Shown: positions 43,716 through 52,482 of the stretch, piece after piece
Position numbering within the stretch: the first letter of the stretch is position 1
Layout: each line of letters starts with the position of its first letter
Origin: Alectoria sarmentosa
Lineage: Eukaryota; Ascomycota; Lecanoromycetes; Lecanorales; Parmeliaceae
Reading direction: 5' to 3'
Length of the DNA: 52,482 nucleotides
Assembly: GCA_009733775.1 (NCBI GenBank)
Contig: WOGZ01000240.1
Coordinates: forward strand, 1 to 52,482
Notes under the pieces: generated by a model
The model's input: the letters and a program-made list of their open reading frames with translations, nothing else
Databases searched by the model: none
What the model was told of the DNA's origin: nothing
Translations under genes and position numbers: made by a program

Positions 43716-46069
43716 TATTATATTAACGTTATTTAAAATATCGATTTAAATTAATTTTCGTCGAGAAAAATAAATATCACGATTATAAAAAATACGTTCG
43801 CGAGAGTCGAATTATTAAATGTTTTAAATATTAAAAATCAAATTATATTACTTTTATATATAATTTCAAACTCTTAATTTATATATATTACGCTCGAAAA
43901 CATAATTTTAAAAAATGCGAAAAATATTAAAAATCAAGCTTTCAATCTGAAGGCGTTAATTATTAAAATTTATATAAAGTTTACATTTTCAAATGTAAGC
44001 GTATTAAAATAATTGCTTAAAAAATAATAAACAAATATCGTGAATTCTAAATCGCATATCTTAAAAACAAAAATCATTTTCTCATTAAAAATATTTAATC
44101 GACGAAAAAAAATTAATTAATTATTTTTTAAATTATAAAAATTAATATAACGAAACTCGCGAAAATATAAAAACTCACTTAATTTAAAACAAAAAAAATC
44201 TTAAAAAAAATCTTTATAATAAAAATTACGAATGTATCGACGAATAATAACAATGTCATTTTTATTTTATTTAATTAATTAATGAAAATTACAATTAACG
44301 TTAACGTTATTATATTAAATTAATTAATAAAAATTATATCGAATATATTCGACTTCAACATTATAAAAAATCGAAATTAAAACATAAATATTATTATAAA
44401 CTCGAGAATTAATATTCTTAATTCGAGAATAACATTTTTATAAAGTCTTTAAAAACAAAATTAAATAATTTAATTAAAAAAACGCAAAACGATAATAAAG
44501 AATTCTTTAACGTTATTAAATAAAAATCGTATTAAAAGATATAAAACAAACGATTAAATAATAAATTAAACATTTTTAAATGTTTTAATAAAGGCATTAA
44601 TATTAATTAACATTTTTGAAATAATATTTTTGAAAACATTTAACTTTAAAAGATTATTTTTCGTAAAAATTAATATAACAAAAATGAAAATCGAGAATAC
44701 GAATAAAGAAAATCATTTATTAATTTCAAAAATGAGATTTAAAAAAATATATTAAAAAGTTTACAAATTTAATCTTTTATAAAAAATCGTTGAAAACAAA
44801 TTATTAATTTAAAAAAAAGTTAAAAAAAGTTACGTTATCTTTTTCGTCGATATAAATTCGACGCGCGAATCTTTCGTAAATGAAATTTCATTTCAAAAAT
44901 AATGAAAATAATTATAAAAATGAACATTTTTTTAAGAAATCGTTGAATTTGAAATATTATAAAGATTATTAAAAATTAAAGCGATATCTCGTTATAAATA
45001 CACACTCGTTTTAATAAATATTATAATTTCAAAAATTCCGACTCACAATTTTTTAATATAACGTTTATAAATCGATAAACGTTATAAAATCTTTATTTTA
45101 AAAATTTATAATTTTCGAATATAATATTTTAATTATATAAAAGTTTTAAAAACATTTCAAAAAAAATTAAATTTATTATTTAACTTTAACAAATTATTAT
45201 TTATATTATTTAAACGTAAAAAACACATTAATTAAAATTTATATATATATTGATATTAAAATATTTATAAATCGTTAATATTTTAAAATATATAATAAAA
45301 ATATAATAATCGTTACAATTAAGTCGTAAAAAAAGAAATAAAAGATTATATACATTTATAATATTTATAACGCTTCTCTCTCTTAAAGATTTAAAACATA
45401 TTTTCGAAAAAATAAAATTGACGTAATAAAATTATATTCGAAAATTTCATTTCTCGATATCTTTCGAATCGCGATCGCAAAAAACGCGATCGATAAACAC
45501 TTTAATATAAATGACTTTAATTTATATTATTTATTATAAATAAAGTTAAAAAAGCATTAATACGTAAAAGTAAACATAATAATTAATATTATAATTATCG
45601 TAAAATTTTAGTTATTAATATTAAAAGAAATATAAATGTTTAAATTTAAAAAGCGTAATAAAGCAATTATTATAAATCTCACATTTATAATAATAAACAT
45701 CGTCGATATAATAATTAAATGCGATATTATTTAAAAGAAAAACTTCGATTTAAATTATAAGATTTTTTTTATAATGCTAAAACGAAGTTTAATTTTTTAA
45801 TTTTAAAAAGAAATTCGTAATTAAAAAAAATTGAAAATGATAAACTTTTTAAAAAAGTTAAATTTGAAATTATTTATAAATTTAACCTCAATTTCAATAA
45901 AGAAAAATTTAAATTATTAAATAAATTAATTAATTACAATTTTTTATAATATTATTATTAATGTTATTTTTATCAATAAAATATATTTTAAATTAAAATC
46001 GAAAATAAATTTAAAGACAAAAAAAAATTATTAAAAAGATTCGAAAATTAAATAAAAAATAATTATTAA

Positions 46070-47830
46070 AAACTAGCTTTTTACGTAACGTACGTAAGGT
46101 TAATTTTAAAATTAATTTTAAAATTAATCGTATTTTGACATTATCTTAACGAATAAGCTTAAAAATACGATTTTCTTATATTTTTTACATATTTAATTAA
46201 CTTATATACGATATTTATTATATATTTTTTAATAAATTATAAACTCGATTTGTAACGATTAAAAAAATAACATTTATTTAAATCGCACTTTTTATATAAA
46301 TATCTTATTAATAATAATTTAAAATAAATTATTATTACATTATAATAGTTCGTGTTTTTTTAATTCGTAACTTTCGACGAATTAAGTTGTCGCAATTTAA
46401 ATACAAAAAATATCGAATTAAATTTCTTCGTATAAAACATTTCGTCTTATATTATCAAGTTACAAATTTCTTCATATAAAGCATTTCGTTTTATATTATC
46501 GAGTTACAAATTTCTTTATATAAGATATTTCGTTTTATATTATCGAATATTTTATTCTTTTTTCAAATACAATTATAAAATATCGAATTAAATTTTTTCG
46601 TATAAAATATTTCGTTTTATATCATCGAGTCACAAATTTTTTTATATAAAATATTTCGTTTTATATTATCGCGTTACAAGTCTCTTTATATAAGACATTT
46701 CGTTTTATATTATCAAATTATAAATCTCTTCTCATAAAGTATTTCGTTTTATATTATCGAGTTACAAGTTTTTTTATATAAGACATTTCGTTTTATATTA
46801 TCGAATATCGCATTTTTTCAAATCTTTACGTATAAATATTTAATTCTTACGTATAAAATATTAAGTTTCGAATTCAACGAGCTTTTTATAACAAAAAAGA
46901 AAAACAAAATTTTACTTTTTATTAAGTTTTTTATAATAAAAAAAAGAAAAAGCTTTAAATTTATCGAACTTTTTATAAATAAAAAGATTAAATCTTAAAG
47001 AATTTTTCAAAATAATATAAAAACACGCTCTTAATTAAAGCGTTAAATCTCAAATTATTATTAAGTTTTTTATATTATAAAGAGAAATAAGTTTTTATAT
47101 TAAAATAACTTCTCGTATTATTAAAAAAAACAAATTCTTATTTCAAATTGAATTCTTTATATAAAGAAAATCACGTCTTTAATTAAAACGTCAAATCTCA
47201 AATTATTATTAAACTTTTCATATTATAAAGAGAAATAAATTCTTACATTAAGGTAACTTCTTATATTAAAAAGAGAAGTAAGTTTTTATATCAAAATAAC
47301 TTCTCATATTAAAAAGAAAAGTAAGTCTTTATATTAAAGCGACAAATTTTAAATTATTATTAAACTCTTTATATTATAAAGAGAAATAAGTTTTTATATG
47401 AAAATAACTTTTTATATTAAAAAGAAAAGCAAGTTTTTACATTAAAATAACTTTTCATATTAGAAAAAAAAAAAAATTCTTATATCAAAGCGACATTTTT
47501 CAAATTTTTATTAAGTTTTTCATATTATAAAAAAAAGAAAAGTTTTTATATTAAAGCATTATAATGTATCGTTATAAAAAAATTAAATAAGTTTTTATAT
47601 TCGAGCAATTTCTCGTATTATTAAAAAAAATAAGTTTTTATATTAAAGTGACATTTTTTAAATTTCTATTAAGCTTTTCGTATTATAAAGAAAAGAAAAG
47701 TTTTTATATTAAAATATCGTAATGTATCGCTATAAAAAAATGTTAAAACAATCGTATACGTTATCTTTTAACGTTGTAAGAGAATATTGAAAATTAGCTT
47801 TTTGCGTAACGTACATAAAATTAATTTTAT
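46070..47830 (-). repeat. AT-rich repeat family, copy 3 (inverted, full length)
   Basis: Starts with TAGCTTTTTACGTAACG and the reverse core (46141-46200). It then has the segment pairing with 42105-42260 (AACTCGATTTGTAACGATT, TCGTAACTTTCGACGAATT), the 40-bp block (46430-46860) and the longer-unit block (46860-47720), and ends with TAGCTTTTTGCGTAACGTAC near 47795. The matching start and end words in the same orientation, about 1.7 kb apart, look like short direct terminal repeats. Confidence 0.7.
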
Positions 47831-49263
47831 TAAATGTTGATAAAAGTTTAAATATCGAGGTTTACTCGACTATTATAAGCTTTTTATCAAAATAATTATA
47901 TTCTTTTTAATTATTCACTTCACATTATAAATTCATTTTATACGCTTATACGTAATTTTTTTTTTGATTAATTATAAAGCTATTATTTGTCGTAAAATTA
48001 AATTCTTTAAAATTGTTAACAATCGAGCTTCGAATTAAATAGTTAAAAATGTTTATTATAACAAAAATATCGAGTTTGACATAAATTATATATGATTACG
48101 AAAACGAAAAATACGAAACTTTTTTAACATTAAACGCATTGAAAAATATCGCTTTAAACGTACTTCGAAGATTATTATTAAAATTCTTAAAAAAATGATT
48201 ATTTCAATCGAAAATTTTATGCGCAAAGAGTTATTTTTTATTTAATTGAAATATTTCGAAATTAATATAAGTGAATAAATTCTTTAACGATTATTACGAG
48301 CTCGAATTAATAACGCTCAATTATATAAATATATTTAAATCAAAACAATTAACGAGCAAAACTTAAAAAGAGCGTCGAAAATATAATACACGATATCTCG
48401 AATAAATAGTAAACGATTTATAATAATACGTTATGTTCACAAACGAGGCGCATTATTTTTATAATACATTATTTTAAAATCGTATATTACGAAAACGAGA
48501 TATTCGATATAACGTTAAAAATTTTCAAAAATTATTAAATTTCGAATTATGCTTCGTTCGCGTTTCGAAAAACATTTTTTAACATTATAAAGAGATTATA
48601 ATTTATTATAATGAAAACGATCTCTTTAATATAAAAATATCGAAGTCTTATAAGCTTATAAAACGTTTTAAATATAAAATCACTTTAAAATATAAGCAAC
48701 GTGTCGAAGATTAAAAAAAATCGTTATTATATAATTCGAAAATCAAAAAATCGAATAATTTAATAATTTAAAATTATTACGTTAATAAGCTATTATTAAA
48801 TTATATCGAAAAAATACATTATTTATATACACAATTCGATCGAGATATTTTAATAAAAGATAATAATAAAAGTTATAACAAAAAATTTCAATCAATCGAA
48901 CGAATTAATTAATTACGTGAAATTAATTAAATTAAAACACTTTAATATTCAACTTAATTACACGATTTAAATTCAATTTTTTTTTTGAAATATGCATAAA
49001 ACTCGTGTTCATCGTCGAAGACGTCGAAATAAAGCGAAGTTGCTATAAGTCATTTTTGAGAAATTTAAAGAGATTTCTATATACGAGATTTAGGCTCGCA
49101 TCGTTAAAATGTTTTAACGTTATCGATAGATAATAAAAATAAATAAAAAACGTATTAAATTAAATTTATGATGATAATATAAAGAAATATATATATTAAA
49201 TTTTTTATAATTTCGAAGTTTATAGTAATCGAATAAATTTCGTTATTTAAACTTTTATCGATA

Positions 49264-49410
49264 TTTAATCTTTTAAAATTAGTTTTAAAATTAGTCGTAT
49301 CTTAACATTATCTTAACGAATAAGCTTAAAAATACGATTTCTTCGTATTTTTTATATACTTAATTAACTTATATACGATATTCATTATATATTTTTTAAC
49401 AATAACAATA
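49264..49410 (-). repeat. AT-rich repeat family, core fragment
   Basis: Only the core is present, in reverse orientation: AAAATTAGTTTTAAAATTAG, AACGAATAAGCTTAAAAATA, CTTAATTAACTTATATACG and TTATATATTTTTTAA. The minisatellite blocks are missing, so this is a truncated copy. Confidence 0.7.
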
Positions 49411-50639
49411 AATTCGTTTTCGCAAAAATAAAATAACGCTTAATTAAATTCGAAACATCAAAAAAAATTAAAAAATAAGCGAACGAAGTGATAAAAATAA
49501 TATATAAACGAATGCGATAATAATCGAAAATATTAAAATTAAACAAATTAATCAAAAATAATTAAATTAAATTATTGTTATTTATTTTTAAATTCGCGAG
49601 ATTAAATAATATAATTATTAAAATTATCGAAAAATAAACGCTATTTAAAAACAATTTCTTTTTATAAATACGTTAAACGAATTTAAATAATATAAAAAAA
49701 TATAAATATTTACTCTCGAAAAAGTTCTCGATTATTATTAAATGTAAAATTCGAAAAGTTATAATAATAAGTTATTTAAATAAAATATAAAAAATAACGA
49801 TTTAATTTTTTTAATTTTGTAAATAATTTTAAGTCGCATAAAAACTTAATTAAAAAAAATTTATAACGTTTATATCGAATATAATTATTATTTTAAACAC
49901 TTTCATTATTTTAAAATAATAATGTTTAAAAAGATTAAAAGTTTTAAAAAAAAGATTATATTCAATTAAAATCGTATTAATCGATCGTTCTTTTCAACAC
50001 GCTAAGAAAAAAATAAAAAAAAATTATAATTATAAAACTTAATTATTTAATAAAGAAGTATCAACTTTTTTTTAAAAAATATGAAACGAATATAAACTTT
50101 TCTCGATCGAAAATATTATTTATATAATATTAAAAAAAGTTTATAAAGTATAAAAATCGAAAGATAATTAAATCGTTTTATTATTAATATTAAAAATTAA
50201 AAATGCTTTCGATAACGTTTTTTATTTTAAATTATTATATAATTTAAAAAAGAAAAATATTAATAAGAAAGTTATAGATTAAATTTAAAACTTTTTAAAA
50301 AATCGATTAATTATTATCATTATGCTCGAAGACGAGTCTTTTAAATACGAAATAAAAATTGAAATCTCGCAAAAAATTTTACGAATGAAAAGAGTTTTAT
50401 ATGAAATGACTGGTTTTTTAAAATGAATTATAAGTTTATTATCAATTATAATTAATATTTTACTATTGAATTCAAGTTAATTTATGTTATTTTTAAATTG
50501 AAAAAAAAAACTTTAGAATAAATTATAAGACGTCGATTGAGAAATTATTCGAACTCATATTAATTTTATAAAAAGATAATAAATAATTTAGTCGACATTT
50601 ATAAAAACTTTAATTAATAAAATAATATTAAACGGCAAT

Positions 50640-51170
50640 ATAATTTCCTTCAGCAAGATATCATATCTTTTATAAAATTTTACGTTGACTTTATTCGACT
50701 TGATCAGATTATCGATAAAGATAAAAACAATATGATATAACACTTACGTTTAAAAATTCGTGAAGGTTTACGAAAAAATTAAGACGCATATAAAGATTTT
50801 AACGAATTAATATTTGTTAAAAAGTATTTACGAAAATTAAATAATATTTAACGTGCTGAATATGAAAAAAAGTTTAAAACATTCACATTTAAAATTATAT
50901 CTTCAATAAGAAAATCAATTATCTTAATAACGAGAATCACTCGCATTATAATAACATTTATAAAATTTATTATATCGATTTTATTTATTAAAGTTAAAGT
51001 CGAAATCGATGTTAAAAAGTTTATGTGTTATAATTATAATTAAATTAAACACATTAAATGTGATTACTTTTAATCGAATAAAAAAACTGCTTGAATGCAT
51101 ATTATAAAAACAAATAATAATGACGACGATGATTTAAAAGACTCTTCGAATAATTCGGAAAAAGATTAAT
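50640..51170 (+). mobile_element. Ty3/gypsy retrotransposon relic, Gag part
   Basis: One frame can be followed from about 50681, with several TAA stops, through gag-like sequence (FYVDFIRLDQIIDKD, LRLKIREGLRKN, KKYLRKLNNI) to a damaged zinc knuckle at 51026-51061 (CYNYN, stop, IKHIKC). The first and last cysteines and the histidine are there, while the second cysteine is now Tyr. An acidic tail follows (DDDDLKDSSNNSEKD) and a stop near 51167. Gag packages the element RNA; this copy is dead. Confidence 0.7.
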
Positions 51171-51564
51171 TTTTTTCAAAATCACGATAAAAGATAATAC
51201 GAACGTATATTTAACGAATACTTCAAATGATTTCTTAATATAACATTCTTTTCGAGTGATAATTACGTTATTATCATAAAATCGATAAATAATATTTACG
51301 AATTTTTTTATAAATTGCGAATGTATCGAGATTTATATTATTATTAATAAAATTATCGTATTTAAAATATGTAAACGTTTATAAATCGAGTCTTATCTTT
51401 TTTTTAAATCAAAGTCATTATAAGATTATGATAAACGATTGTTTAAATAATTTATTACTTATTATCTTTTATTTACTTTGAATATATAAAATTATAAAAA
51501 AAAATCTTACTTTATTCTTATCGCTTTATTAAAATAATACGATTTAATTTTCGAAAAGTTATAA

Positions 51565-52482
51565 ATGAATAAATATAAAGTCGTACTCGATATGCTAAAA
51601 AATAAAATGTTATTTATATTTAAACGATATAAATATAATAATAATAAGATATTAGTATTTAAAAAGCTATCGTTTTTATTAAAAACATTATTTATTATCA
51701 TTATACGACCTCTTAAATCTATTATTAAAAATGAATCAAATGAAAATAATTTCGATATAAATCATTTCAAAGACATCTTAAATAAGAAAAAATCGATATC
51801 AACATTTAAAACATTTAAAAAAAAGATAATCAAGAAGCTTAATCTCATCAATATTATTAAAATTAACGCATCGACTTATTATTATTTAACTCGAAACAAA
51901 GAAAATAAGCTTTTTTCTTTAACAATAAATGAAATTTAAGATATTTTCAATAAGTCTTTTAAAATTATATCATAATTATAACGAAATAATCGCATATCGA
52001 TTAATAAATCATATTTATACGATTTCGAAATTAAATATAAAAAATGTTATAAATTATATATATTAAAAAACGCTCAAATTAATAATATTGAGATTTTCAC
52101 TTTTCAAGAAATATTTAACAAATTTTCTATAAACTATTATAATTATATAAATGTTTTTAATAAATTACAAGCAAACGTATTATTTTTATATCGTTTTTAT
52201 GATCACAAATTGAAATTTACTGAAAGAGTAAACAAAAATGCATTATCTAAAAATCGAATTTATTCATTATCAAATCACAAATTCGAATAAATTAAGAAAT
52301 ATTTAAACGAATATTTGAAGAAAAAATTTATCGTATTTAATTATGCTTTATTTGTTTTATTTGTTTTATTTATTGAGAAATTAAATGAAGATTTGCGATT
52401 TTATGTGAATTATCGAAAACTAAACGCTATTATCAAAAGAAATCGATATTTTATTTCATTAATAAATGAGATTTTAATAAAA
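51565..52482 (+). mobile_element. Ty3/gypsy retrotransposon relic, Pol part (reverse transcriptase N-terminal region)
   Basis: A single frame runs 306 codons from an ATG at 51565 to the window end with only about four TAA stops (first at 51937-51939, last at about 52288). It reads through typical Ty3/gypsy pol sequence: NYYNYINVFNK, RFYDHKL, NRIYSLSNH, KKYLNEYLKKKFI, EKLNEDLRFYVNYRKLNAII and NRY. These are the linker and the first reverse-transcriptase blocks; the catalytic YxDD block would lie beyond the edge. The low stop density compared with the rest of the AT-rich block suggests a younger or less mutated insertion than its surroundings. No long terminal repeat was identified. Confidence 0.8.

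Larger units (their letters stand above)
38400..52482. other. About 14 kb AT-rich, RIP-like block
   Basis: From about 38400 to the window end the sequence is overwhelmingly A and T, with almost no frame over 60 codons until 51.5 kb. The remaining C is mostly in CG, less often CT, and rarely in CA, while TA is extremely frequent; this is what C-to-T change at CpA on both strands leaves. Such blocks are old repeats inactivated by repeat-induced point mutation and usually heterochromatic. Within it, 38391-40719, 43716-46069, 47831-49263 and 49411-50639 hold no feature I can name except those listed separately. Homopolymer A and T runs, for example near 39565-39580, are common. Confidence 0.85.

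Noticed and set aside
48984..49120. Transposase N-terminus suggested by an Arg-rich ATG frame
   Set aside because: The similarity is too weak after mutation; several stops and no diagnostic motif.
38400..52482. Regional centromere
   Set aside because: AT-rich, RIP-mutated repeats fit a centromere, but dispersed heterochromatic islands look the same; without CENP-A data it cannot be claimed.
38400..52482. Mitochondrial DNA insertion
   Set aside because: The AT content would fit, but no mitochondrial genes are seen, and a Ty3/gypsy relic and repeat family are present.

Overview
The window looks like a scaffold segment from a filamentous ascomycete (Pezizomycotina). The evidence is short spliceosomal introns (about 47-125 bp, GTNNGT...CTNAC...YAG), dense genes on both strands, typical fungal families (yapsin-type GPI protease, FLC/TRP-like channel, Rds1 ferritin-like protein, fungal transgelin, HAS1 helicase), and a large AT-rich block of RIP-like mutated repeats. 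I cannot fix the class from sequence alone; Dothideomycetes or Leotiomycetes would fit.

Region 1 (1-10 kb) is a decaying zone. It starts with an 8-bp tandem repeat and microsatellites. A C2H2 zinc-finger gene (666-2681, minus) carries a premature stop plus frame changes. Fragments of an unrecognised gene lie at 3668-5460 (minus). An intact secreted, GPI-type aspartic protease (5912-7606, plus) is followed by a broken Rds1-like gene (8085-9265, plus).

Region 2 (10-36.3 kb) is ordinary gene-rich chromatin. It holds a disordered unknown protein with a 32-residue tandem duplication (10010-12148, minus), an unknown protein (12476-13715, plus), a nine-exon protein kinase with a 13-nt micro-exon (14238-16675, minus), a 1752-aa disordered protein (18418-23788, minus), the 14-exon HAS1 DEAD-box helicase with two GC-AG introns (25164-27933, minus), a flavin-carrier/TRP-like membrane protein (29255-31626, plus), a complex I assembly factor NDUFAF2 homologue (31983-32631, minus), a transgelin/calponin-like actin-bundling protein (32917-35102, plus), and U1 snRNP protein C (35461-36290, minus). 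Exon structures were derived by hand; except for U1-C, the exon sums are exact multiples of three. The genes are housekeeping or structural and do not form an obvious pathway cluster.

Region 3 (36.3-38.4 kb) is gene-poor. It has a rearranged tRNA-like sequence and a short array of TACACCAC-containing repeats at the edge of a sharp composition change.

Region 4 (38.4-52.5 kb) is about 14 kb of extremely AT-rich sequence in which C survives mostly as CpG, the expected footprint of repeat-induced point mutation acting on CpA. It contains a repeat family of about 1.5-1.7 kb with internal minisatellite blocks in inverted arrangement (40.7-43.7 and 46.1-47.8 kb, fragment at 49.3 kb), and a Ty3/gypsy retrotransposon relic at the right edge (Gag zinc knuckle near 51.03 kb, pol/reverse transcriptase 51.57-52.48 kb, running off the window). 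I found no CRISPR array, rRNA, intact tRNA or convincing new biosynthetic or defence system. The most unusual structure is the inverted minisatellite-bearing repeat family.
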